Source: Agrypnia vestita (lineage: Eukaryota > Arthropoda > Insecta > Trichoptera > Phryganeidae). Taken from it: 64,000 bases of DNA. The DNA lies in the NCBI GenBank assembly GCA_016648135.1, contig JADDOH010011081.1:32783-96782 (forward strand), read 5' to 3'. The notes under the pieces are model-generated. The model saw nothing but the letters and a program-made list of their open reading frames with translations, was not told the origin of the DNA and made no database searches. Positions 9,801-20,719 of the stretch are shown here, piece by piece. A program made the position numbers and the translations under genes. How positions within the stretch are numbered: position 1 is the first letter of the stretch; each line of letters begins with the position of its first letter.

Positions 9801-12670
9801 TTTTCGGGTCACTCAAGATTTTTGTTACGGATCTAAATTTCATCCATCCAATAAACATTTAAATATTTTCAATCAATAATTTTACTTTATTCCGTTTAGC
9901 ACAAGCATGGCCATGACACGCCCATACATTTTGTGCACCTAAATAATATCGTATTATGTAACATTATTATATTCTAAAAGGTTTAGTTACACAAGAATTA
10001 GTTTTATCTGTTGCATCAATGATCATATATTATCAATTGCAATAAAATTTTCTTGCAGAATTATGATTTGCAGTCTGAAAATATGTTTATATTGCTTTGC
10101 GAATGAAAAATATTATACATTCTAATAAGTCGCGGTTAAGGACAGAAGTACCAATATTCGCCTTAAAAAAAATTAAATATACTGCGTATTAACGTGATTC
10201 TAATTTTTTTTTTTTATTTATTTATTTAAAAATCCTTGTTTACAAATAAGATACTTAATACTAATTTAACAATAAAACATAAGATAAAACATAAGATAAT
10301 TTACACATTTTACACATTGGAACTGTTATTTTAATTTCACAAAGAACATTCTTTACATCAGGGTAACTGTTAACGCCGTCAAATATAAACTTATTTTTGG
10401 TATTTTCTTTATTGATTTAAAGTTTAGTTCGATCCAAGTAGAAAATCTACGACTTACCTCTTTATTGAACTGATAAGCCGACTGTCTCCGTGTAAGAAAT
10501 TCGCCGTCCGCAGTATTCTTTGTATTCTAGTAACCGAGTAGTGATGGATCCGCTCTGTACTAAGTACTACAATGTAGTACTACATTATACTGAAGCGCAC
10601 ACTTCACACGATTGTAAACTACGCACTACGCACTTCAAATTTCAAACTTCAAACTGCGCACTTCAAATCGCACACTTCAAACTGCACACACCGTCAGATT
10701 TTGTGTTTTGGAAAGTTGATGTAGATAAAAAGAAATAATTAATGAGGGTTTGATGCGTATAAAATGGTCGAAATATTTTTTTGGTGGCTAAATGAGGAAA
10801 ACTTCGGAAAACGAAACTTAACTAGTCAGACTCGATACGGCTCTCAAACACATGAATAAAAATACAATCAGACGAAGTGAGATGGAGATGTATTGGCGGC
10901 GTCGTACGCCATAGCTCTATTTCACTCAAGTTTATGAATTTGGGATTCCCAACAGCTCGTGTGTTATACATTGATCTCTATTATAATATACATGTTGTAT
11001 ACAGACATCAGTGGCTATATGCCATGTGAATTGCGCGATTATTTTAGTTCTTTGCTATTGACCCCCTGGAACCAACCAAGTAAACCCAGGTTTAAAATTT
11101 TAAAAAACGCCAAACCCGGAACCCTGGTTTTGAAAAAGTAATCGTAAACACTGGTTAAAAGATGCACCACGTGGTTTATTAGATGTCAAGCAGTAAAATG
11201 GATAGACGACAGTAAGGCAAGTTGCTTACTAGGAATTGGTACCGTGACCCCATGGAATAATACATGGGGCCGTGCTCGCTAAGTTATGGTCCACCGTCCC
11301 GTCCGGTTTGTATTCATTAAGGAAATTCGCCCCGAAATGGGGCAAAATAATCACCATAAATATTAATGGGCGACGAGGTACCTAAATACCATTTTATCAA
11401 ACAAAATGCGAAGTCGCTGGTAAACGATGGTCTAAATGGTTTTCAATGTATGTCTTTTCGCTTGAAGGTTTTCCGTAGAATTATGTTCAAATTCGTTTAA
11501 GCAAAATCTTCTGGTTAAAGTTTTAAGGGATATTTTGACGTGTGTGTAACTTTTCGGTTTCAATTTCAGGAATCATCAACGCGCCTGTTGTTTTGAAACT
11601 TTAAACAAGAGATTCTGAACCGCGAAAGCTTTGGAACATTTTTAATGTGTATGCAGTTTTTAAGTTAACTTATTATTATTAATCATATGAAGAAATGTTA
11701 AAAAGGCTACATTTGAAAATACATTTAGATATTATTAATGTGCAGAATTTTTTTTAACAGAGACGCTAACATAGAAGGCGTGTCGCATTAATATTTTTAC
11801 TATATTCAAAATAAGCTTATCGCTTGTGCTATGAAAATAGGATTAACTTGCTGCTTGTGCTATGAAAATAAGACTAACTTGCTGCTGTCCCCCTAGGCGA
11901 GCGTCATGAGAACAACACCAACTAGCTACTCAAACATTATACGTTGTACATCGAGCCACGTCAAGATTGGCATTTAATGAGAAAGAAATCCATTTGTATA
12001 TTTTCAAAAATCAATTTTATTTTTTCTGCTGGCAAGTATATCTACTTATTGACTTTGAATTTTACATAAGTATGACGTGTTTTATAATATCTCTTTCAAA
12101 TAACAATAGGCCTATATATTTATGCGTTTACAGTATAATAATAATTGGATGATTTATATAGCGCCGTTTTCGTGAGTACTTACCTCAAAAGCGCTTAAGT
12201 ACATGCAGAAGAATTTGAAAATACTAAAACTGTGACGTAATATTAGTCAAATGTCGTGAATATTCATTTCTAGGTTAAGACTTATAAAACCAGAAACCAA
12301 CCAAATATTTTTAGGAAATAACTTTCCTTGTGGCCTAGCAGCATGCAATCAGCGATACGCAATTAGTTAACTGCTAGTAGGTATATTAATTAATATATGA
12401 GGGATATAAAAATAAAACCGCCACTATGCAATTGACATAGAGGGAGATGTGTTTGGAAAATGATAATCTGGCAGTAGTAGGAATTTTTCAATTGAAAATT
12501 AGTAATTAAACTATATTTGCGTATTTAAGAGGTATTTTATCAAAAGTATTTCAATTTTAAAATATCCACTCTGATCATAAAATCTATTACAAATACTATA
12601 TATTTATAATACAGTATATGGCGGTTTAGTTATTTTCCTTTTTAAAATAATTACCAAAGTAGGTAGTTTC
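9800..12670. other. Intergenic, no recognised gene
   Basis: About 2.9 kb of AT-rich DNA. A short irregular minisatellite with CGCACTTCAAA-type units lies at about 10600-10690. The phrase TTGTGCTATGAAAATAAGACTAACTTG and variants is repeated at 11822-11885 and again near 32205-32235. No coding exon or RNA gene found. Confidence 0.4.
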
Positions 12671-12674
12671 CTTT

Positions 12675-13010
12675 ATACTCCCTTTCTTTTAACTCGTAGC
12701 GTCTGCGATTTGTTGTCTGCCGGAAAAACTTTGGATCGATTTTTAACCCTTTTTTCGACTGAAACTTTGCAGGCAGACTCGCGGCGATAATAAAAATTAT
12801 CTAAAAAATTTTCGTTTAAAAAAATGTTATAATTTTAGTATAATTTTGGATTTTTCGAAATTTTAACGATTTATAAATTGTTTAATTATTTGTCAAATTT
12901 GAATCAATACAAATGAATAATGACCCCGACGCGTGCAGTAGGTACGAAACCTGACTCAATGAGAAAGGGAGTAGGTATAATAAAAACTTGGTTTTTATGG
13001 ATTAGTTTTT
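12675..13010 (+). repeat. TIR-like repeat family, short subtype (copy 3)
   Basis: TACTCCCTTTCTTTT at 12675 and GAGAAAGGGAGTA ending 12973 are inverted ends. As in the other copies, homology continues about 35 bp past the right motif (TAATAAAAACTTGG). It immediately precedes the Penelope-like coding fragment, which suggests insertion in or next to it. Confidence 0.75.
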
Positions 13011-13020
13011 TAATATATTA

Positions 13021-13459
13021 TCAATCGCAGAAATTCCTAATGCGAGTATATTATACGAGTAACAAATTAAAAAAATACATACTAAATAACAAGGATAGTG
13101 ATAATCCTATCATGAAATCAGGAGTTTATAGACTTAATTGTAACGATTGCGATAATTTTTATATTGGCAAAACAAAAAGAAATTTTGAAACTAGGGTTAA
13201 AGAACATGTCAAAGCATTAACTAGCAATATTGATTCTGATTTCGCAAAACATCTAATAGAATTTGACCATACATTTGATATTAACACAGGCTTAAAATTT
13301 TTACATTTCAACTATAAGATACCTCAAATAAATAATTTAGAAATACTCGAAATTAGGAAAAATGTTAATATTAAGTCTAATATAATAAATACACAGACGA
13401 AATTTTTGCATAATCCTATTTTGAATATTTTTCCACTTAACATTCCAAATGACCCATAA
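13021..13459 (+). mobile_element. Penelope-like element, GIY-YIG endonuclease end of ORF
   Basis: The open frame (inside 12920-13459) reads YYTSNKLKKYI, then KSGVYRLNCNDCDNFYIGKT, R-N-F-E-T-R-V-K-E-H. The GVY...C..C...YIG...R...KEH pattern is the GIY-YIG nuclease module that sits C-terminal to the reverse transcriptase in Penelope-like retroelements. The GVY and YIG motifs, the two cysteines and the R..EH helix are visible. The RT core upstream is missing, so this is a 5'-truncated copy, as is usual for these elements. The apparent ATG at 12920 lies in the upstream repeat and is not a real start. The frame itself is intact to its stop. Family assignment rests on motif recognition only. Confidence 0.85.
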
Positions 13460-13650
13460 TAATCAACACCTCGAACCCCCCCCTCCCCTCACCAACCCCC
13501 TCAACCGCTCCTTCACCGTAACATATTTGCTTGTTTCAACTTTTAAGATTAGTACACAATAATCCTGATGAAGAGAACATTGTTCTCGAAACATGTAGAT
13601 TTTTTAATCTAATATAGTGGTGAAAACAAAGTGATTTGTGTTTTATTTTA
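13460..13650 (+). mobile_element. Penelope-like 3' tail with hammerhead-like core
   Basis: After the ORF stop comes a C-rich patch, then CTGATGA (13565-13571), a 6-bp stem GAGAAC/GTTCTC with loop ATT (13573-13587), and GAAA (13588-13591). That order matches the conserved core of hammerhead ribozymes known in Penelope-like elements. However, one extra A separates CTGATGA from the stem, and I find no good stems I and III around it. Probably a decayed version. Confidence 0.5.
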
Positions 13651-15240
13651 ATTCCTAATGCGGCTGGAAAATTTTTATCTTCAAAAATATATTATCTCAA
13701 ATAGCGGAACAAAATAATAGGTTGCATAAAGCAACAAGATAATTTAAAAAATCTTACAGAATTTACATCGCAAGTAAAATATTTCGCAAACGAATTCCTC
13801 CCCGTCATAAATAAAATAGCTTAGTCCCACCTCTGCCACGAATGTTACAAATGTCCTCGCGTTCACAACCCGCCGTTGGATTTCTCGAGATATCGTTTCC
13901 ATTTCTTAATGTTGACATAAATAAAAAGCTCAATTTCCCTTAACAAAGCGGCCGCCCTAATTTATGAGCCGTGTAAAATTAGCGGCCATTTAGCACAACT
14001 CATTTTTCCCCCATCGCCATTGTCCAGAATTCTGGGCGGAAAATTATCGACAAAATGCCGGATAAAGAGCAAATGCCGGAATCCTCCTGGGCGGGATTAA
14101 TGTTTCTACCGCGGCCGCATTTTAAAGCATTTGTTGCCAGAAAGCTGGAGATCTGTTGTGTTGTTGAAGTCCATGCTTATTCGAGTGATTTTTCATTCGC
14201 TTGTGCGAACTGCTGTTTGTGTGGTTGGCTATTCATTTGCGGGCTTGAGAAGGGGCCATTTTAGTTTTCTTAAACGCTTCGAATCGGCACGTTTTTCAAT
14301 CGATGTTTTAAATGAAAAAACGTAAGCCACCCAATGGCGGCTACATAAATAATATCATGAAATCAATTAATAAAAAAATTAAAAATCCTTCTACTGGAAT
14401 AAAGATAATTGTAACATACACAAATGAAGCACATTTAACTGTGCTTCATTTGTTTAACTATAAACATTTGCTTAACTATAAACAGTTATTTAACTACATA
14501 ATATAAATTATAATAGTGAAAACTGGATACATTTTTTCATATAGTTGTAAGTACAGTAAGTTTGATATTTTTACACTAGAAATAGCCCGTCCATAATGAT
14601 GGGATAGTATTATATAAGAATGAATATTTTTTTTGTCCATATTTTTTGTTAAGTCATCTAAATCAAAATATAATGGTTAAATAATTTTTTGACGCGATAA
14701 CCGCACACTTTTGCAAAAAATGTAAAAAGTCATGTTTTTATGTTTCTATGCGACATGGACTGTAATATATTTGCTTTTGATAATTGACGATCCGCTCCTA
14801 ATTATTCTGCGATCCAATCTTGTTATTATAATAAAAAATGTATCTTAATAAAAATTGTTTTAATATTATAAAAATTTTGTTGTTGTAAAAAACGAAAAAT
14901 ATTTTTATGGTTTTGTTCAACCATACTTTAGTATAAGGTCTTTTCATATAAGCTTGAGATAGTGTGGGTACAGTGCGTAATACGCGCATTGTTTCGTTGT
15001 GTTAAATCTACGGATACGCCCCTCTCGTATCCGTAAACTTAACGCAATCTCTAAAATAAATCTCTAATAATTTATTAGTACCTAACATGTTGCTTAAAAT
15101 AATTCTAAAAAAACTCATATTCAATGACGAAAATTTATCAAATGCAATACAAGTCTCGATTAAAGTTCCAGATCAAAAATCAGCATAATATATGACTGCT
15201 CAGAACAAAAATTAAGCAATCAGTTATTCGCTGATGATTA
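13651..15240. other. Intergenic; GC-richer candidate conserved block
   Basis: 13790-14290 is richer in GC than its surroundings, with several GCGGCCGC-like and short palindromic motifs, and it has overlapping unremarkable frames of 64-69 codons. It might be a regulatory element of the downstream GPCR gene. At 14925-15030 lies one member of a small repeat family (AGGTCTTTTCATATAAGC ... CGCATTGTTTCGTTGTG), also seen at 46230-46330 and partly at 20345-20420. Confidence 0.35.
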
Positions 15241-15244
15241 TGAT

Positions 15245-15670
15245 ATATTCATCTCTCCACTCCTGGATATAGGCCTCTTCCACACCCTTCCATCCTTCCT
15301 CGTTATTTGCTAGTTGTAGCCATTTCTTCCCCCCCACAGCGGGTATATTGTCGGCCCATCTCTTTTGAGGTCTTCCGACGCCTCTTTTATTCTCCCGAGG
15401 TCTCCACTTCAGAACTCTGCAAGTCCATCTTGTAGCATCCTGCCTTGCAACATGCCCTGCCCATTGTTATTTTAGCTTCGCTACACGATCCGTGATATCC
15501 ACTACTCTAGTTCTGCGCCTAATTTCATCATTTCATATTCTATCTCTTAGGCTTACGCCAAGCAGAGATCTCTCCATGCATACGTTCATTTGAGCTTTTC
15601 TACACATTTCTTTGCAAGAGTCATCGTCTTCACTTCATACGTCATCTCTGGCAGTATGCCATTATGGCAG
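15245..15670 (-). mobile_element. Non-LTR retrotransposon 3' coding remnant
   Basis: Translated on the minus strand it gives W-A-G-H-V-A-R-Q-D, T-C-R-V-L-K-W-R-P-R, G-V-G-R-P-Q-K-R-W-A-D, and E-A-Y-I-Q-E-W in that order. This is the C-terminal signature of a widespread LINE group in animals. The reverse-transcriptase core is absent and the coding line is interrupted. It belongs to a different subfamily from 9350-9800 and 20720-22075. Confidence 0.75.
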
Positions 15671-16431
15671 TATATATATTATGATATTATTCTTCAATAT
15701 TCAATGTTCCTTCTATCGAAATTAACAATATCCATACTTACGTTTATTTGCTTTATACCAAACAATTTTTCAGTAGTAATTATCTTATTTTAGCTTTCTT
15801 TCTTAGTTATACATGTATTTTATCTTTCATTTCACGACTCGTTATTATCATGCAACCCTTACAATTATTTATTTGTATATACATATGTTAATCACAAAAA
15901 AATATTATATTTAAATTGGTTTTAAAACCAGATAGATAAACTGTGATTTTTTAAAATAACTGAAACGGAATATTTTTTCCGGTCTCATTTCAGTTCTACC
16001 AACGGTGAAATCGGAGAATCCAAACCACCAAGAACTATTTTTCAGGCTTTTGTTCGTCGTCCTATTTTTTAAATTTTCATTGCAATTTTCATTTCAAGAA
16101 AGGACGAAGTTGAAAGTAATTTGTTAACTAGTTTAAAGTTCAGGAAAGAGTTTTCGTAATTCAGACAAATCTTGTTTGACAAATCGCTTGGAAGTTAAAT
16201 TAAATTAACACACTTTCCGTCCGCAATATTTGTGACTCAAACCAATTTTCCAGTCGGTGAAACTTGCTTCACTGTGAAAATAAGTTGGATATAGATCGTA
16301 AGCTGTGAAGTAACCGGAACACTAAATGAATTATGCTTATTAATTATACTTGACCCCGATATCGAGTATAGTGAAATTTATTAACCGGTAAATTATAACT
16401 TGAATCAGAGGTCAAGCTATTTATATGAGCT

Positions 16432-16693
16432 TGCTTAAGTGAACACTTTACATAATGCAACGATCACCAACTCCACCGTAAGAAAATCCACACATTATCA
16501 ACATTTTTAAGTTGTCTATATGTTCTAAATCAGTATTCTTTCAAATATTTAAAGGGACTATGCTATCCAAATATTTAAAAGAATATCTACTGATTTAGGG
16601 CATATATAAAACTTTTAAAAAATTGATAATGTTTGTATGTTCTTACGGTGAAACTGGTGAACGTTGGATTATGTAAAGTAATGACTTAAGCCA
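16432..16693. mobile_element. Foldback (long inverted repeat) element
   Basis: Two arms of roughly 110-120 bp face each other. GCTTAAGT and CTTTACATAATGCAACG at the left match the reverse complement of the right end, as do ACCGTAAGAA, ACATTATCAA, CTAAATCAGTA and AAATATTT internally. The symmetry is imperfect. No target duplication was identified. It lies about 230 bp upstream of the GPCR exon, in its intron. Confidence 0.7.
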
Positions 16694-16900
16694 GCAGATC
16701 ATAAACCTTGGGCCGCCCTATAAAGACTTACATGCACGTTATCCATATAAATAACTACAACACTGTGAGACTTCTATAATTTATCAGTTAATAATACATT
16801 TCTTATTTTCTTAATTAATAATTATCCCTCTGCCGACAAAAACCAGTAATTGTGTGTTCAGAATCTGTACATATGTATGCAAAAATATTGTACTAACCGG
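16694..16900 (+). repeat. Dispersed repeat family segment
   Basis: Phrases here (CTATAAAGACTT, TATCCATATAAATAA, GTGAGAC.TCTATAAT, TTAATTAATAAT.ATCCCTCT) recur in the same order at 35725-35850, and the last part at 22120-22195. Non-coding and not classified. Confidence 0.5.
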
Positions 16901-16918
16901 GTGTGTTTTAATTTTTAG

Positions 16919-18149
16919 ACTATACCGTCGAAGATATCTCGGCCTGATGGTCGGAAGCACCTGGGCTTGCGGGTTCGGAGCGCTGGCTGCGACCTGGTTC
17001 GAGTCCTGGGGGCGGTTTGGCTTGGACAGTCACATCGGGTCGTGCTCCATCCTCCCCGACAAGCGCGGAAACTCGCCGAAAGAGTTCCTCTTCGTGGTGG
17101 CGTTCGTGCTGCCGTGTCTCGCCATCGTCGTTTGCTACGCGAGGATCTTCTACATTGTGCGGAAGACGGCCCTCCAATCCAGGGGGAAGACCAACGGGAG
17201 GAAGTACGTTCCCAGCACCCCCAGCTGCCAGGTGAGCAACATAGACCACTCCGCCGTCTCCATGGACAACACGGTGCAGATGAAACATCTCGGGAAATTT
17301 AGAAAGAACTTATTTCTAAGCCCGGAAGATTCCGCTCTCGGGTCCGTGTCCAACGCCACAACTGGGGGAGAGAAATCATCCAGTTTCACGATGGACAAAT
17401 CTTCCCCCACTGCAGAAAAAAGCGACGTCTTTTTGGAGACTTCCGTTGCGTCGAAAGAAAATGGAATCACAGAGATAAACAGTAACTATAACAAAGATAA
17501 CCACAGACGATCTTCAGAGCTGAAAACGAACCAAAACCTACCAGATCCTAATTTATTGTCGGCTCCCAATGCGATATGCAAGCCCTACAACGAAAAAAAA
17601 TTAAAGAAGTTCATCATGGAACCTTCGAGTTCCTCCGGCATTGACACCTACGACGACCCGGATAATACTTCAATGAGATCAAACACCCCCACCTCGCTAG
17701 AATCGTCGCCCACTGATGGAGTGCAAAGAAAGAAATCCAGGGGAAACAGATTCACCAGCATCCAGTCGCTGTCTAGAATGACGTCCGTTTTCAAATCCAA
17801 CAAGAGCCCTTCGGGAGGACGAGGGCACCGGCGAAGGTGCAACGCGCCTCTGCCGATATCCAGCGGATGCCCCGGCAAGATGACCAGCAAGGACAAGAAG
17901 CTCCTCAAGATGATACTCGTCATTTTCGTATCTTTCTTGGTGTGCTACCTGCCGATCACCATCACTAAGCTCTTCCGCGAATCCATGGACATCCGAACCC
18001 TCAACATTGCCGGGTACATCCTCATTTACCTCACGACGTGCATCAACCCCATCATCTACGTGGTCATGTCGTCCGAGTACAGACAGGCCTACAAGAACCT
18101 CCTCATGTGCAGGGGATTCGGTCAGGATTCGGTGCCGAGGAAAGCCTGA
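16919..18149 (+). CDS. moody: GPCR, probably moody/Tre1 group (3' exon, TM4-TM7)
   Basis: This exon encodes the last 409 residues of a class A G-protein-coupled receptor of the plasma membrane. It follows TTTTTAG at 16912-16918 and enters one base before a codon; the ATG at 16854 is intronic. Visible are TM4 (exon residues ~7-28), the extracellular loop 2 cysteine (residue 42, S-C-S), TM5 (~55-80), TM6 with C-Y-L-P (~330-352) and TM7 with NPIIY (376-380), then a short tail. The loop between TM5 and TM6 is about 245 residues, rich in Ser/Thr. Motifs such as ESWGRFGLD, SPKEFLF and MSSEYRQAYKN look to me like insect Moody, which controls the glial blood-brain barrier in flies, but Tre1 or another relative is possible. 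Exons for TM1-TM3 were not found and may lie outside the window. GC content here is far above the flanks, as expected for conserved coding DNA. Confidence 0.75.
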
Positions 18150-18460
18150 CCTTCCAAGATGAGAAAAAAGTGAATCGTAACCAAAATAAGCTAAGCTCAG
18201 AACCAAATATGTATTGTATTATATGAAGCGAATCAATCTGTCGGATTCGCGGATTCGAGACATTATCAGTAATCGAAAGCTTAAAACGTATTTTGTATAC
18301 TGTTTATTTATTAGGAAACACATACATTGTGTTGAAGTTGATTCAGTCAATTTTAATAATTGTGAAATAAATATTTAGTGATACTCTTAGTGTGATTAAT
18401 GTAATAAGTATTATAATCAATACGTCTTTAACAATAATTGTTGTCATGTATTCAATAAAT
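18150..18460 (+). other. GPCR 3' UTR with polyadenylation signals
   Basis: AATAAA occurs at 18366-18371 and again at 18453-18458 downstream of the receptor stop, in AT-rich DNA. Either could end the transcript. Confidence 0.5.
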
Positions 18461-19139
18461 ACATTTAGAATTAGAAAAGGTTTAGTTAATCTCGTACCTC
18501 TATATTTAACTACAACGAAAGAAAGGTATATCTAATCTTTGCATTGTATTCAGTATAAAATATAATTTAATTACCAATGTGAGAATAAATTCCACTATGT
18601 TTAAGTCGTAAACTGTCAAATTGTTTATATAATATATAGTTTGATTATTTTTAAGCAATCTTTTTTACCAAAAATAATGTTGCCATATTTTTATTATGTT
18701 TAATGGTGTGATTTTAAGTTTGGTATACGCTAGAATATTATGGAATTTACGCGTTATAAGACCCGTATCTATACATACGGTAAAAACATTATCAAATCAA
18801 AGTTTGTATTTAGTATTATGTTCCTTTAATACTTAAATTTCAAGCAGTCATACTTACATTTCGTACGTTCCAAAATATGTTTCGTTTTATACTTACGAAC
18901 TGCGTAAACGTAATTTTTATACAAATATTTCAGTCATACAAAAAAATCTATTGTCTATGGACCGATCATTTGTTTAATTTTTATAGCGTATATCCACTCG
19001 ATGTTTTAACTCTATTTATATTCGGTTATAATCCGGTATAAATATTTATGTTCGTTGAAAAACGGATAATTATGTCATGTGGCATCCGTTCTAAAAATGC
19101 TCAATAATAATTGATCTCTGTGGTGCGTTTCCACGAGCC
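18461..19139. other. AT-rich intergenic DNA, nothing recognised
   Basis: No open frames, repeats or RNA genes that I can support. Confidence 0.5.
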
Positions 19140-19142
19140 TGA

Positions 19143-19907
19143 AGCCATGTATTCACTAGGGGACAAATTATCTCTCAACATCACGCGCGGCATAGAGTCT
19201 ACGTGACGTTGCAACATCGCGCACTGTTCCGCGACATAGCGGGGCATTTCTACGTGCCGCGGAAACGTTGCCATGCGCACGGTACTCGAGCGAGCTCACG
19301 GGGACATCGGGCTGCGCGTCAGTATCACGTGGTGTGTTTGCGCAAGGTGCAGGTGAATGCGCAAGCGCTGTATCTGTCAACTGACAACTCATCGCCGTAC
19401 AATTTTGTGGGACACTTCAAACCGTGAATATAAAAATAAAATTATGTGAGGGCCAACAGCGTTCCTTAATATTGTCTTGCTTGGCTATGGAAGGCCCGAT
19501 TATTTGTAATAAATTGTCAAAATCAGTTGTTGTCATTCGAGTGAAATTGACAAAAGATCCGTTAGATATTCGAAGATCGCATAGAATATCCATTCTTTTT
19601 TCTCTTTGCAGTAAATAATTTCGCACCTACCACCTTTTTCTCCTCTTGCGTTTCGATAAACTCGTTAAAATAAATAGATACGCAGCTGTCATCCTAACCT
19701 CATCGGGCGGCTAGTGTAAATAGATACGCAGCTGTCAACATAACCTTACCGGGCGACATTTCCGTCGTTTCTGCGACAAGTGATATTCGAGTCCCGGTGT
19801 GTACACGTCAAATGACCGCGTCATTGTCCCCGAAACATGAGCGTAGATGTTGATGCGACATGCCGCGCGGAATGTTTCGCGATTTGTCCCCTAGTGAATA
19901 CATGGCT
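19143..19907 (-). mobile_element. PIF/Harbinger-derived element
   Basis: The termini AGCCATGTATTCACTAGGGG and its complement (ending 19907) form about 27-bp inverted repeats. They are flanked on both sides by TGA (19140-19142 and 19908-19910), a 3-bp duplication as made by PIF/Harbinger transposases. On the minus strand 19417-19626 encodes 69 residues including NFTRMTTTDFDNLLQIIGP, the N-terminal region of Harbinger transposases just before the DDE domain. The rest of the transposase is missing, so the 765-bp element is non-autonomous. The subterminal regions are GC-rich with repeated GCGCGGCA. Confidence 0.85.
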
Positions 19908-20278
19908 TGAATTGCACGGACATCGACGACAATGCAGAATAGTGCAAAGTAATGAACGCTACGAAAGTTCAGATAGTAAGACACTTTTTTGGGAGACCAC
20001 AAAAAATAAAAAAATTCTGACATTATTGTATTGTTGTCGTATTATTTATTATTTTACTTTAATTTTCAAGTTAAACCTGTTGACATTCGCTATTCGAACT
20101 TAATTTATATTATTCCATCTTATTTTTGGAATTTACTAATGTAGGTAGGTACTGGCTTTCGCGGTTCGTTTGTTAATTTGAAATTAGCATATTTGATTTT
20201 TATAATAGACTAGATATTGAAACAAGGGATGTACAGTATTATCGTCTAACTCAATTAATCCATTAACGGAAATCTGGA

Positions 20279-20473
20279 TAGGTATACCTCTTTCCATTTT
20301 AGAAAGATAATCAAATTAGTATGTGTGAGCTGTAAGTAGGTACGACGCACATTGTTTCGCTGTGTTTGTGTTTACGGGTATAAACACCAACACAACGAAA
20401 CAAAATGCCTCGTACGCACGGCTTACACATACTAATTCGATTGTCTTTCTTAAATGAAAAGAGGTATACCTGT
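20279..20473. mobile_element. Palindromic MITE / foldback
   Basis: The arms starting AGGTATACCTCTTTCCATTT and, on the opposite strand from 20473, AGGTATACCTCTTTTCATTT run inward with strong complementarity through AATTAGTATGTGT and TTTCG.TGTGTT. The element is almost all arm, about 195 bp. No transposase and no clear target duplication. Confidence 0.75.
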
Positions 20474-20719
20474 GTGCTTCGTGACACAGGCTCAGTTAAT
20501 AAGCGATTTTGTACTATACACGATCGATAGTTTTAGTATCCTCCTTTGTAGTTGTGTAATACACTTAACGTGGCATATGTATCTATACTCTTTTCATGAG
20601 CCAAATTCGCTCTACTGGCGTTCGAACGCTAAATCATAAACGGCACGGGATAATCATACTTTTGTATTTATGAGGTAGTTTCAATATCTTTCATTGTCAA
20701 TTTGCATTCAATTTTTTTT
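20474..20719. other. Short intergenic spacer
   Basis: Nothing recognised between the palindromic MITE and the LINE. Confidence 0.5.

Noticed and set aside
12920..13020. ATG at 12920 as start of the Penelope-like protein
   Set aside because: This part lies in the upstream repeat shared with 4590-4690, so it is not native to the element's ORF.
16854..16918. ATG at 16854 as start of the GPCR
   Set aside because: It precedes a strong acceptor (TTTTTAG) and codes nothing receptor-like; TM1-TM3 would be missing. The exon begins at 16919.
16920..17302. Overlapping frames on both strands in the GPCR exon
   Set aside because: Shadows of the GC-rich receptor coding frame.
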